Shown: positions 8,936 through 17,729 of the stretch, piece by piece
Position numbering within the stretch: position 1 is the first letter of the stretch
How the letters are laid out: every line of letters begins with the position of its first letter
Assembly (NCBI GenBank): GCA_959602645.1
Contig: CAUGTZ010000020.1
Coordinates: forward strand, 1-48,898
DNA: 48,898 nucleotides
Reading direction: 5' to 3'
Source: an uncultured Collinsella sp.
GTDB lineage: Bacteria > Actinomycetota > Coriobacteriia > Coriobacteriales > Coriobacteriaceae
Program-made: the position numbers and the translations under genes
The notes under the pieces: generated by a model
The model's input: the letters and a program-made list of their open reading frames with translations, nothing else
Told to the model about the DNA's origin: nothing
Database searches by the model: none

Positions 8936-9433
8936 CAACAAGCCAGAACAAGCACAGTAATTTTCAGCGCACCATACACGCACTCGCTGCTAAGGTTCGG
9001 CCCCAGCCACGGATCACCCGTCAAGAAGAACTCCAGCCAGTGCTGCATAAACAGTGCCTGCTCGCGCTTCCAACGGCGCAGCTTTTCCTCGCTGGCCTCT
9101 TCCCTGCTGCGCGAAGTGAACTCGTAGTGGTGCAGCTCAGCATAAGGTGTAAAGATGGTGCGGTAGCCCCCATACGCGCAGGCAAAAATCCGCATCGCTA
9201 AAACCGACGGCAAACTTCTCGTCGCAGCCTTCAACCCGTTCATAAACGTCGCGACGGACCATCTGGCAGGCGCCCGTAACGGCGCTGAAGTTGCCCGGGT
9301 GCACGGCACGGGCAAGATATCCCTCGCGCTTTGCCGAAAAGTCCCAGTTGGCATGGGCAAGGGCGCCGCGCACGCCGACCACAATGCCAGCTAGCTGAAC
9401 CAGATGGCCAGCAAAGTAGAGCTTGGCACCCAC
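8932..9433 (-). pseudogene. Broken 3' fragment of a family 2 glycosyltransferase (partial copy of 12970-15456)
   Basis: Two frames together match the last 160 or so residues of the 828-residue glycosyltransferase at 12970-15456. MGAKLYFAGHLVQ through DADFCLRV is in one frame, then GGYRTIFTPYAELHHYEF to DPWLGPNLS in another, with a frameshift near 9180. Examples of diverged positions are AGHLVQLAGI for ADHLVQHAGI and TGDPWLGP for DGDPWLGP. It begins abruptly at about 9435 and has no catalytic domain. It lies in the same orientation as the intact gene, so the two copies form imperfect direct repeats flanking about 3.5 kb of unrelated cargo. Confidence 0.85.
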
Positions 9434-9442
9434 TAAAGCCCA

Positions 9443-9502
9443 TTACTTGCTCAGGATGACCAGGAAGGTCAAGAGAAGTAGGAGAAGGATAATCCTATCC
9501 AT
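9443..9502 (-). CDS. Possible 19-residue hydrophobic membrane peptide
   Basis: A short frame encodes MDRIILLLLLLTFLVILSK, a single all-hydrophobic helix with charged ends. It is preceded by a purine-rich GGGGG about 7 bp before the ATG. The size and shape resemble membrane-acting type I toxins and small phage lysis peptides. I see no defined antisense RNA, so this is a weak call; chance is a real alternative. Confidence 0.3.
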   Translation of the reverse strand: MDRIILLLLLLTFLVILSK

Positions 9503-9866
9503 CTGACTACCCCCTGCCTTGTAGAACCGCGGCCCGGAATACAGCTGGCTTCGGAGAACAAGGCAGAGGACGACACACCGCCGCGTCCAGCTAAAATTTA
9601 AACAGAAATACGTACGCATGTTCGCGTTTCGTGGTACACTGTATCTACCAGAATAAGACAGAGTGAAAGTCGCTTCGGAGGCCCCCAATGGTACGAAGCG
9701 CCGGCGCCGCGGATCCCCGCTGCCCCGACCCTGGCTTAGCCGGCGCACGCGACGCCGACTGACCGGCGGGATGCCGGTTGAAGCTACGCAATACCGGCAT
9801 GTTGAAACCACTCGTCCTCCGGCGTGCGGATCATAGCATGTCGACTAAACCGAAGGGGCATACATC
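9503..9866. other. Intergenic region upstream of the RhuM-Fic gene
   Basis: The first part is AT-rich, and TACACT at about 9636-9641 may be a -10 for rightward transcription. A 7-bp inverted repeat (CGCTTCG/CGAAGCG, 9671-9700) surrounds an AGGCCCCCAATG that could start a 24-codon peptide (MVRSAGAADPRCPDPG). That peptide is probably a decayed gene start. No RNA gene was recognised. Confidence 0.35.
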
Positions 9867-10811
9867 ATGGACAATTCCAACGCAAGCCAGCAGATCGCTT
9901 TGTACGAGGACCCCGACCACGCAGTCCACCTTGACGTGCGCGTCGACGGCGATACGGTCTGGCTAACCCAGCAGCAGATGGCGACGTTGTTCGGGCGCGG
10001 AGTGCCGACTATCTCCAAGCACATTCATTCCGCAGCAAAGGAAGAGCTTGCCGGAATTCGAACTATTTCATTTTTTGAAATAGTTCGCTTAGAGGGAACA
10101 AGAACGGTCAAACGTCAGGTCGAGCACTACAACCTCGACATGATCATCTCGGTTGGCTACCGCGTGAAGTCTCAGCAGGGCGTGTACTTCCGCCGGTGGG
10201 CAAATGGCGTGCTCAAGCAGCATCTACTCCAGGGATACTCCATCAACCAAAAGAGACTCGAGGCGCTCGGAACGGTCTTCAAGGTCCTCGAGAGGTCGAG
10301 TACTCCGGAACTCTCCGGTGCGGCAGAAATTCTACAGAAGTACCTTCCGAGCCTGACTCTGCTCGATGAATACGACACGGGAAGGATGAAGGCGCCCCAG
10401 GGCAACGAGCCCAACTGGGAGCTCGGTTACACCGAAGCCCTCGAAGTCGTCCGCAGCCTACCGTTCTACTCGTCGTCCGCCCTGTTCGGACGAGAGCGGG
10501 ACAACCAGTTCGCCGGAATCATCAGCGCCCTCTATCAGGGCTTTGGCGACCAAGACCTATATCCCTCCGTTCAAGCAAAGGCCGCCAACCTTCTCTACCT
10601 CGTAGTGAAGGACCATCCATTCTTGGATGGCAACAAGCGCTCTGCAGCGGCGCTCTTCATTCACTTCCTCGACAAGAACGGGATACTGCGCAACGGCGAA
10701 AGACTCCGCGTGGAGGGCAACGCGCTCGCGGCCATGACGCTCATGATTGCCCTCTCTGACCCAAGCGAGAAGGACTCCATGGTTACGCTGGTGGAGAATT
10801 TCATCGCGTAG
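9867..10811 (+). CDS. RhuM-Fic/Doc fusion protein
   Basis: A 314-residue protein in two parts. Residues about 10-130 are a RhuM-type domain (VWLTQQQMATLFG, then YNLDMIISVGYRVKS and FRRWANGVLKQHL), common in proteins of mobile islands. Residues about 190-310 are a Fic/Doc domain with the active-site motif HPFLDGNKRSAA, His250 being the catalytic-type residue. Fic enzymes usually AMP-modify targets; Doc-type members phosphorylate EF-Tu. The motif here has the Doc-like GNKRSA form. The frame starts after GAAGGGG. No small antitoxin gene lies directly beside it, so if toxic it may be self-inhibited or controlled by the RhuM half (inference). Confidence 0.85.
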   Translation: MDNSNASQQIALYEDPDHAVHLDVRVDGDTVWLTQQQMATLFGRGVPTISKHIHSAAKEELAGIRTISFFEIVRLEGTRTVKRQVEHYNLDMIISVGYRVKSQQGVYFRRWANGVLKQHLLQGYSINQKRLEALGTVFKVLERSSTPELSGAAEILQKYLPSLTLLDEYDTGRMKAPQGNEPNWELGYTEALEVVRSLPFYSSSALFGRERDNQFAGIISALYQGFGDQDLYPSVQAKAANLLYLVVKDHPFLDGNKRSAAALFIHFLDKNGILRNGERLRVEGNALAAMTLMIALSDPSEKDSMVTLVENFIA

Positions 10812-10930
10812 CGCCTTCGCCCGAGCACCAGAATCGACGTTCCTTCATATAGCAGATGCAAACGAGGAAAGGGCCATCAAAGTAAGGCACCGTCATGGCG
10901 AGGGAGGTGCCGCAATGAGTCGTTCCATGA

Positions 10931-10980
10931 AAAGCCATATAAGCCTACAATTGTCATCAGATGTAGGCTTATATGGCTTT
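10931..10980. promoter_or_regulatory. Perfect 19-bp palindrome, candidate AbiEi operator
   Basis: Left arm aaagccatataagcctaca (10931-10949) and its exact reverse complement (10962-10980) are separated by 12 bp and end 15 bp before the abiEi start. AbiEi antitoxins of known systems bind inverted repeats in their own promoter. The same symmetry would also fold as an RNA hairpin in the 5' leader. Confidence 0.65.
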
Positions 10981-10995
10981 CGAAGGGAGGTCGGC

Positions 10996-11538
10996 ATGGT
11001 GATCACCTACCGGGAGGCGCTGGCTGAACTCGGGAGCAGGTACCGCGTTCGCAAGGCGGTGTCGGAAGGGACGCTCCACCCCGTCGGCCGAGGGATGTAC
11101 TCGACCAACCGGGACGAGGACGCCCTCGCCGTGATCGCGAAGCGCTACCCCGGGGGCATCCTGACCGGGCAGACCGCGCTCTACGCCCACGGGCTCGTGA
11201 CCGCGCCCCCCGACCGGATCGACCTGGCCACGAAGCGCGGTGGGACCAAGATACGCGACGCCGCCGTGCGCCAGCACTTCATCCCGGAGGGATGGCTGGG
11301 CGTCGGGAGGTCGACCGTCTCGGTGGACGGGACCGAGCTTGCCGCTTACGACCCCGAGCGCATGCTCCTCGAGCTCATGCGCTCGCGCAACAAGCTGCCC
11401 TACGACCTCTACCGGGAGGCCGTCGCCTCGTTCCGCAGGCGGTCGGAGCGGCTGGACATATACAGGCTGCAGGACTACGCGGAGGCAATCCCGCACGGCG
11501 AGGCACACCTCGAGCGCGCCATGGAGGAGGTATTCTGA
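10996..11538 (+). CDS. abiEi: AbiEi-family antitoxin / transcriptional regulator
   Basis: A 180-residue protein starting at the ATG at 10996 after GGGAGG. The N-terminus (EALAELGSRYRVRKAVSEG, TLHPVGRGMYS) is the winged-helix domain of the AbiEi family. The middle and C-terminus (ILTGQTALYAHGL, DPERMLLELMR, EAVASFRRRSERLD) fit the antitoxin domain. In type IV AbiE systems it represses the operon and neutralises the AbiEii nucleotidyltransferase. Its stop overlaps the toxin start (TGATG), giving coupled translation. The palindrome at 10931-10980 is its likely operator. Confidence 0.85.
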   Translation: MVITYREALAELGSRYRVRKAVSEGTLHPVGRGMYSTNRDEDALAVIAKRYPGGILTGQTALYAHGLVTAPPDRIDLATKRGGTKIRDAAVRQHFIPEGWLGVGRSTVSVDGTELAAYDPERMLLELMRSRNKLPYDLYREAVASFRRRSERLDIYRLQDYAEAIPHGEAHLERAMEEVF

Positions 11539-12188
11539 TGGACCTGAACGAGATGAGGGCGCGCTACGAGCGCGAGGAGGGCTACTCCTGCCTCAACGCG
11601 ACCGCGCGCGTCTGCCAGGACGTGATCCTCTCAAAGCTGGCGGCATCCGGCATGCGCGACCGAGTGACGGTCAAGGGAGGGGTCCTGATGTGCGCGCTGT
11701 CGGGGAGCGGGCGCCGCGCAACCCAGGACATAGACCTCGACTTCGTGCGGTACCCGATGACCGACGCCTCCATTCGCTCCTTTGTGTCCGCCCTCTCGAA
11801 CCTCGGCGACGGCGTAACCGTCCGCATCGCCGGCGAGATAGAGGAGCTGTCGCAGCAGGACTACAAGGGCAGGCGCGTCAACCTCAAGGTCAGCGACGGG
11901 CGCAGCACGTTCGACACGAAGCTCGACCTGGGGGTCCACGCGAGCGCTGCGATGGAGCAGGACGAGCTGTGGTTCGACGTGGCACACCGGCAGGAGGGCG
12001 TCTGCCTGCTTGCGAACTCGAAAGAGCAGGTGTTCGCCGAGAAGCTCAAGTCCCTGCTGCGCCACGGCATCCGAACGGCCCCGGAAACTCGTTTCATGGA
12101 GCGTTTCATGGAAAATCCCCCCAATCTAGCAACGGTTCAGAGTCTACTAGATTGGGGGGACGCGAGCCAAGTCGACAAGGGCAGTTAA
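11538..12188 (+). CDS. abiEii: AbiEii-type nucleotidyltransferase toxin, probably C-terminally truncated
   Basis: A 216-residue protein overlapping abiEi by TGATG. The nucleotidyltransferase core is visible: KGGVLM at 46-51, then ATQDIDLDF with acidic residues 64, 66 and 68. The helix FAEKLKSLLRHG that follows in family members is present near residue 175. Known AbiEii toxins transfer nucleotides to RNA targets and continue for about another 70-100 residues. Here the match stops near residue 185, and the last 30 residues (MERFMENPPNLATV to the end) look foreign and are encoded across a 14-bp palindrome. I infer a rearrangement joined a new 3' end, so activity is doubtful. Confidence 0.75.
   Translation: MDLNEMRARYEREEGYSCLNATARVCQDVILSKLAASGMRDRVTVKGGVLMCALSGSGRRATQDIDLDFVRYPMTDASIRSFVSALSNLGDGVTVRIAGEIEELSQQDYKGRRVNLKVSDGRSTFDTKLDLGVHASAAMEQDELWFDVAHRQEGVCLLANSKEQVFAEKLKSLLRHGIRTAPETRFMERFMENPPNLATVQSLLDWGDASQVDKGS
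12116..12160. repeat. 14-bp inverted repeat at the 3' end of abiEii
   Basis: tccccccaatctag (12116-12129) and its exact reverse complement (12147-12160) are separated by 17 bp. They lie inside the reading frame where homology to AbiEii ends. There is no T-run after either arm, so it is not a standard terminator. It may be the end of an inserted element or a recombination point. Confidence 0.6.
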
Positions 12189-12211
12189 CCGGCGGCTATT
12201 CATGCCTCGAT

Positions 12212-12820
12212 TTAGAACCGCTCGAGAATCTCCGCGGCGTTCTCTCGCAGATAGATATCTAGGTCCGGCACGGCAAACTGCACGTAGCCCCTCTGCGGAG
12301 CTTGAATAACCTCTCTTTGAAGCAGCTTAGCCCTAATAGAGCTGACCTCATTGGTCTTTTTACCCATGCGTTTAGCAATCTCAGATGATTTGGACTGCTG
12401 CTTATCCTCGCACATGGCCAAAAGGTATTTGATATCGTTGAGTCCAAGTCCAGAAATCGCGGGCTCGTGAACAACATCGTGAAAACGAGCCTCTGCCAGC
12501 GCAATGCCTTCGGTGACGTCGTCCTCGCTCACAATGGCACTTTTGGCACGATGCAAGTTGGCGCGTTGCCAAATGGAGTAACCGACCAGTTGCACCAGAT
12601 AGGCATAGCCCTTAGTGGCCTTAGCGGCTCTCGACAGAAGATCGTCCTCTATGGTCAAACCAGTCGCGACAAAGCTATCGCCCATAGAGAGCGCTACCTC
12701 CACCTGGTTGATAGGCGCCAGATCTTCGGAGAGGGCACGACGCAAGAACGTAAGCGCCTTGCCGTTAATAAGATCCATAACGCCGGCGGGTAAGCCGGCA
12801 AAGACAAGTGCGGTATCTAC
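12212..12820 (-). pseudogene. C-terminal remnant of an AAA-type ATPase
   Basis: Open to a stop at 12821-12823, with an ATG at 12778 giving 188 residues. The upstream in-frame codons read ALVFAGLPAGV and are followed by ALTFLRRA, which match the region just after Walker B in archaeal-type AAA ATPases. The later part has a winged-helix look (KYLLAMCEDKQQ, SSEIAKRMGKKTNEVSSIR). Walker A and most of the ATPase core are missing because the 5' end was deleted. Full-length members are often DNA-linked ATPases of mobile regions. It faces abiEii tail to tail. Confidence 0.7.
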
Positions 12821-12969
12821 TTATATCGAATAATATCGAGCTGTATAAGCTTGTATAAACTTATCGCGGAAGTATCGAGCTTTCGTAATATGACTTAGTT
12901 AGTAGTCCACCATTGCTTTCTTCCAAGCTCATAGCGAAAGAAAGTTCAGGACTTCCTAAACCCATTGCC
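12821..12969. other. AT-rich spacer at the end of the cargo region
   Basis: About 150 bp, much more AT-rich than its surroundings, with short repeats of TATCGA and TTGTATAA. It separates the ATPase remnant from the intact glycosyltransferase. No gene was seen; it may hold a decayed recombination site. Confidence 0.4.
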
Positions 12970-15456
12970 TTAGACCGAGAAATACTCACTCTCGGCAGAT
13001 AGGTTTGGCCCCAACCACGGATCGCCATCGAGGAAGAACTCCGGCCAGCGCTGCATGAACAGTGCCTGCTCTCGCTTCCAGCGGCGCAGCTTTTCCTCGT
13101 TGGCCTCTTCCCTGCCGCGCGAGGTAAACTCGTAGTGGTACAGCTCGGCATAGGGCGTAAAGATGGTACGGTAGCCCGCCTCCCGCACACGGAGGCAAAA
13201 GTCCGCGTCGTTAAAGCCGACGGCGAACTCCTCGTTGTAGCCTCCGACCTGCTCAAACACGTCGCGACGAACCATCTGGCAGGCGCCCGTTACGGCGCTA
13301 AAGTTGCCGGGACGTACAGCACGGGCAAGGTATCCCTCGCGCTTTGCCGAGAAGTCCTGGTTGGCATGGGCAAGTGCGCCGCGCACGCCAACCAAAATGC
13401 CGGCATGCTGCACCAGATGATCGGCAAAATAGAGTTTGGCGCCCACCACGCCCGCATCGGGACGCATCAGATAGCCCATCATCTCTTCAATAAAGCCGGG
13501 GCTTATGACCTCGGTATCGTTGTTCAACAGCAGCAGATAGTCGCCCTTGGCATGCTCAACGCCAAAGTTGATGATCTGGGAGTAATTGAACTCGCCCGGC
13601 CACCACTCAACGCGCGCCGTGCCCTTGCCACCAGATGCAGCCGCTATGCGCTCCGGAAGGGCCTCGTAATACGCAAACGTCTTCGGATCTTCGCTGTTGT
13701 TCTCCACCAAGACGATCTCGTAATTGGCATACGTTGCATTCTCGGCAATCGATATCACGCAGGCATCGAGCGTCTCGACGTGGTCCTTGGTCGGAATCAC
13801 AATGCTCACCAGCGGCGCAGGTTCAGGCAGAGCATAGCGCATGCGATAGACGAATGGGGTCTCAGTCTCCTCGACCGTTCCGCAAACGCCCAGCGAGTCA
13901 AAGTGGCGCTGCAGCGCAAGACGACCGGCCTCGATGGCATAGGGCTTGCTATCAGCAGAACCGTCGGCGGTCGAGCCGGGGTGCACCCGCCAGTGATACA
14001 GCACGTGCGCAACATGCTCAAACCGTGCACCCGCCGCCAGGCAGCGGAGCGTCAGATCGTAATCCTGGGCGCCCGCAACGTCTTCCGGCGACATACCGAT
14101 GGAGTCGATCAGGGCCTTCTCCACCATCAGAAAATGCGTCACGCAGTTATGGCTATAGAGCAGGTCGACATTGAGTTTGGTCTTAAAGACCGGCTGGCCC
14201 CACTCCCCCGCTTTCTGGAACATGTCCTCGTCGCAGAACAGGACCTGCGGGCGCTCTCCCTCGCTCGCCTTGTTCAACGCGGAAACGTAGTGGAACAGCG
14301 CATCCGGTTCCAAGATGTCATCGTGGTCCAAGAATGCGATGTAATCGCCCACCGCCTGTTGGATGCCGGCGTTGGTGTTGACCACAATGCCGCCATTACC
14401 GGGCAGTTCGATACGGCGAACGCGCTCGTCGTGAGTGGCTACTGCAAGGTTGGCCACCGCATCCCATTCGGGCGAGGCATCCATAAGCAGCAATTCCCAG
14501 TTGTCGTAGCTCTGGGCAAGCACCGAATCCAGCAGCTCGCTCAGGTAGACCCGATCGGTCTTATAGCACGGCACGACAATGCTCACGAGCGGTCGGTAGG
14601 CAAATGCTGCCGAAGTGACCCGCTGGCACGCCAGGTCACCCGGCTTTGCGCGATGCTGCTCAAACCAGCGACGATAAGCGGCGTCATCCGCGCGCGCGTC
14701 CTTCATACGGTTCCAACTGTCATCGACCATGCCGTTGTACAGACGACCATCCATGGAGCAAAAGCCAGTCTTGATCTGCCCCACGGGATCGCTCGCAATC
14801 GCGACAAAATCGCGTATATCCTGAAACATCTCCACACTCAGGAAGGTTTTATTGAGGCGCGTCCCGTTCTGCTGCGGCACATCGAGCTGCGACTCAAACA
14901 CATGCACCGTGGCATCGATGACGTTCATATGCGTATCGAAGATCTGGAGCTCGGGGGCGCAGTCGGAGTCCCCTGCCCACGCAATTTCGTAGCGCCACAC
15001 GGCGCCCTCGTCCGCCGGTAAATAGCGCACGGCGTCAATCTCGTAGCAACCGCAACGCTCGCCACGTTGCACATCGCGAATAAGCGCGCACAACGCAGGT
15101 TTCGTCTTGTAGTTAATCTTGGATTCCAGCTTGGCCACACGGCTGTCAAGGCGAATGGAGCCAAGCTTACGCGACCCAGCGGCAAACTCAACGTCAATCA
15201 TCGAGCCATCCAAGAACGGAAGCACCAAAACGGCGAGTTCACGCTCATAGTCGGCGACAGAAGGGCAAAGCGCCAACACGCGACCGTGGTCGACGGGCAG
15301 CGCCAGGCACGGCACGCAAGCGCCATTCGTCATTGCGTGGGCAAAGGCTTGGGGACCTTCCTGCTCAATAAGTGCGGAGACATCTTCGCCAGCAAAACGA
15401 AGCAGAATAAACAGACGGCCCTGGCTGCGGCAAAGCGCCAAACGCTTGATACTCAT
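12970..15456 (-). CDS. Bifunctional glycosyltransferase with two family 2 domains
   Basis: An 828-residue protein. Residues 1-260 or so lack a recognised fold. The first GT2 domain begins LVSIVVPCYKTDRVYLS, with AFLDHDDILEPDALF as the metal-binding DXD-type motif. The second begins LVSIVIPTKDHVETLDA, with LLLLNNDTEVISPGF and later FNDADFCLRVREAGYRT. The C-terminus is Trp/Lys-rich. Two-domain GT2 enzymes of this type build rhamnose- or other deoxysugar-containing surface polysaccharides on the cytoplasmic face of the membrane; the sugar cannot be told from sequence. It is last in a five-gene minus-strand cluster, with its ATG 1 bp past the preceding stop. A broken copy of its 3' end lies at 8932-9433. 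Confidence 0.9.
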   Translation of the reverse strand: MSIKRLALCRSQGRLFILLRFAGEDVSALIEQEGPQAFAHAMTNGACVPCLALPVDHGRVLALCPSVADYERELAVLVLPFLDGSMIDVEFAAGSRKLGSIRLDSRVAKLESKINYKTKPALCALIRDVQRGERCGCYEIDAVRYLPADEGAVWRYEIAWAGDSDCAPELQIFDTHMNVIDATVHVFESQLDVPQQNGTRLNKTFLSVEMFQDIRDFVAIASDPVGQIKTGFCSMDGRLYNGMVDDSWNRMKDARADDAAYRRWFEQHRAKPGDLACQRVTSAAFAYRPLVSIVVPCYKTDRVYLSELLDSVLAQSYDNWELLLMDASPEWDAVANLAVATHDERVRRIELPGNGGIVVNTNAGIQQAVGDYIAFLDHDDILEPDALFHYVSALNKASEGERPQVLFCDEDMFQKAGEWGQPVFKTKLNVDLLYSHNCVTHFLMVEKALIDSIGMSPEDVAGAQDYDLTLRCLAAGARFEHVAHVLYHWRVHPGSTADGSADSKPYAIEAGRLALQRHFDSLGVCGTVEETETPFVYRMRYALPEPAPLVSIVIPTKDHVETLDACVISIAENATYANYEIVLVENNSEDPKTFAYYEALPERIAAASGGKGTARVEWWPGEFNYSQIINFGVEHAKGDYLLLLNNDTEVISPGFIEEMMGYLMRPDAGVVGAKLYFADHLVQHAGILVGVRGALAHANQDFSAKREGYLARAVRPGNFSAVTGACQMVRRDVFEQVGGYNEEFAVGFNDADFCLRVREAGYRTIFTPYAELYHYEFTSRGREEANEEKLRRWKREQALFMQRWPEFFLDGDPWLGPNLSAESEYFSV

Positions 15457-16530
15457 CTACACTTCTCGCTTTCCCAGGGCGTTCGCTGCCATGCGTTTGC
15501 AGGCACCCAGGCGCCCAAACCTCAAGACGTCGTAATCGAACATGAGCTTTTTGCACGCACGGGCATTGGGGGCCTTGCTGGTAAGCGCCGCACGCACCAT
15601 AGCAGCAACAGAAGAAGCGCATTGTGCGAGCGCAGCATCGCTGCCCACGGCAGAACCGGCAAGTGCCGTGGCAACGGCAGCAAACACCTTGCCGCAGTCC
15701 GAACCCAGTAACCTAAGCGCATCGTACAGCACCAGATCGCAGAGAAAGTACGCCAGGTCATCGGCATGCTGGACATCGAGACCATCGCGCTGCCAGTCAG
15801 CCAGCACCGCGGAGTAAATCTTCACGTGCTCCAGCAGACGTGTTTCGTCGTCGTAGCGCATGGTGTCCATGAGCGAACCCTTGCGCGCCACGCGGTAGTC
15901 ATACAGCTTGTTCGAGATAAGCGCGGTCTTGCGCGAACGGCCGTACACGGCAAAATCGAAGACCTGGTCCTCGCCATACTTAACGGTTTCGTCGAACACG
16001 ATCCCGTTGCCCAGCAAAAACTCACGCTTGCAGGCGGTGCGCCATGCAAAGGGGCGAGAAGCTTCCTTAAACAGTAGGTCGGAGCTATAGCCTTCAAACG
16101 ACACATCGCGCGGGCTCAGCACATAGTTAAGCCACGGATACCCCGCCTCCAGCGGATACGGATTCGCGCCAAAGGTCAAAACGTCGCAGTCCTCGCGCTC
16201 AAAGGCATCGACGATCACGCGGCATGCATCGGGCGTAAATCGGTCGTCGGAATCCAAAAACGCAACGATAGGCGCCGTGGACGCGGCGATGCCTGCATTA
16301 CGCGCACTCGACAGGCCGCCGTTCTCCTTATCGACCAGCGTAAAGCGCGCGTCCTTTTCGCAATAGGCAACCGCAATATCGCGCGAGCCGTCCGGCGAGC
16401 CATCGTTGACCAGCACGCCTTCCCAATCGGGCATGTCCTGCGCAAGCAGAGAGTCCAGGCACCAGGCCAGGCACTCCTCCACGTTATAGATGGGAACGAC
16501 AACGGAAATCTTGGGGGTAGCCATAGTCAC
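15457..16530 (-). CDS. Family 2 glycosyltransferase
   Basis: A 357-residue soluble GT-A enzyme. The N-terminus ISVVVPIYNVEECLAWCLDS is followed by VLVNDGSPDGSRDIA and AFLDSDDRFTPDA, the nucleotide-sugar and metal-binding motifs. About 200 further residues include FDYDVLRFGRLGAC. It is related to the gene at 17730-18770 in overall arrangement, and both directly follow a gene of the other paralogue type. It is translated immediately before the two-domain glycosyltransferase and 6 bp after the previous gene. Acceptor and sugar are unknown; a wall-polysaccharide role is inferred from the cluster. Confidence 0.88.
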   Translation of the reverse strand: MTMATPKISVVVPIYNVEECLAWCLDSLLAQDMPDWEGVLVNDGSPDGSRDIAVAYCEKDARFTLVDKENGGLSSARNAGIAASTAPIVAFLDSDDRFTPDACRVIVDAFEREDCDVLTFGANPYPLEAGYPWLNYVLSPRDVSFEGYSSDLLFKEASRPFAWRTACKREFLLGNGIVFDETVKYGEDQVFDFAVYGRSRKTALISNKLYDYRVARKGSLMDTMRYDDETRLLEHVKIYSAVLADWQRDGLDVQHADDLAYFLCDLVLYDALRLLGSDCGKVFAAVATALAGSAVGSDAALAQCASSVAAMVRAALTSKAPNARACKKLMFDYDVLRFGRLGACKRMAANALGKREV

Positions 16531-16536
16531 TCGCTC

Positions 16537-17655
16537 CTACTGTGCGGCCGGAACGTCATCAGGGTGCGGGTTGTCGCCGTAGGTGCGCTGATACGTCAGC
16601 ACGCGCCAAACCAGCGGCAGGCCGCCAATCTTAAAGTAATGCTTAAACGTATTGAGCTTGCCCGGCTTCTTAAAGTCAAAGCGCGAATCGATATAGGCGC
16701 GGGGCGACTTGACCATCAAGCGCAAGTCGGTCTCGCCACGCGGATCGAACAGCGACAGGTCAAAGCGACCGGCGTCCCAGTCGGCCTTGAGCTCGGGAGA
16801 GGCCTTCTCCCAAAACTGCTCGCGCAGTTCATCGACCAGGCGCTCATCATTCCAACGGTACGTATCGACCTTCATGCGCATTAAAATGCCCTGGAGCTGA
16901 GCCTTGAGCTCGGGGCGTTCATCCAAAAAACGTTGCATCTCGGCATATTCGTCGCACACGCAAAACACCTTGTTGGGCGAATTAACGGAGCTCTTCTCGT
17001 TATCCTGGCGATAGCACAAAATGGGGTCCGCAATAAACGCGGCACGCTCGGCGCAAGCCCAAACCTTAAAGTTAAAGCCTGCGTCCTGATACGAGGCACC
17101 CGGCGTGGGAAGGAACCGAATCTGATTGTCGTTGAGGAACGCGCGCCGATAGATAGCCGACCAAATGGAAGGTTTGCGGTAGAAGATGCCCGGGCGATCG
17201 ACGGGGCGATACGCGGCGCCCGTCATATGCTCGTCGATGATCCCAAACAGCTCACGGCGCTCGCTGGGCGTGGACCAATACAGGTAAAAGTCGCCCTTAA
17301 CGACATCGGCATGCTCAGCATCGGCCTTGGCGACCAGCTTTTGGAGCGAATCCTCAAACATAAAGTCATCGGACTCAAGGATACCCACGTACTCGCCGCG
17401 CGCCATCTCCAGGCCGCGGTTCATCGAGTCGCCGTAGCCGCTGTTGGCTTTGTCGATCATCTTTACACGGGGGTCGCGCTCCATGTACTCGCGGATGATA
17501 TCTGGCGAGCTATCGGTGGAGCCGTCGTTGATACAGATGATCTCGATGTCCTTGAGCGTCTGCGCCACGGCGGAATCGAGGCACTCGCGCAGATAGTGCT
17601 CGACATTGCAAATGGGGACAAGCAGCGAAACTTTAGGGGTATCAGAGTTCTGCAA
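16537..17655 (-). CDS. Family 2 glycosyltransferase
   Basis: A 372-residue protein with GT-A motifs VSLLVPICNVEHYLRECL, IICINDGSTDSSPDII and YVGILESDDFMFEDSLQKL. It is a close paralogue of the gene at 18777-19880: both share AVAQTLKDIEIICINDGSTD (or ALAQ-) and RVKMIDKANSGYGDSMN. The C-terminal half (KPSIWSAIYRRAFL, LPTPGASYQDAGF, NEKSSVN) is also shared. These are family-2 enzymes with ESDD in place of DXD. An AT-rich gap of about 70 bp before it may hold an internal promoter. Confidence 0.88.
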   Translation of the reverse strand: MQNSDTPKVSLLVPICNVEHYLRECLDSAVAQTLKDIEIICINDGSTDSSPDIIREYMERDPRVKMIDKANSGYGDSMNRGLEMARGEYVGILESDDFMFEDSLQKLVAKADAEHADVVKGDFYLYWSTPSERRELFGIIDEHMTGAAYRPVDRPGIFYRKPSIWSAIYRRAFLNDNQIRFLPTPGASYQDAGFNFKVWACAERAAFIADPILCYRQDNEKSSVNSPNKVFCVCDEYAEMQRFLDERPELKAQLQGILMRMKVDTYRWNDERLVDELREQFWEKASPELKADWDAGRFDLSLFDPRGETDLRLMVKSPRAYIDSRFDFKKPGKLNTFKHYFKIGGLPLVWRVLTYQRTYGDNPHPDDVPAAQ

Positions 17656-17729
17656 GAGAACCTCCTGTTGAATAGCGTATAACAGGGTTATTTTAGCAGC
17701 CGAGTTGCGGCGGGCGGCAGCGCTTGGAA

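Noticed and set aside
12116..12160. Palindrome as an intrinsic terminator of abiEii
   Set aside because: It is inside the reading frame and neither arm is followed by a T-run.
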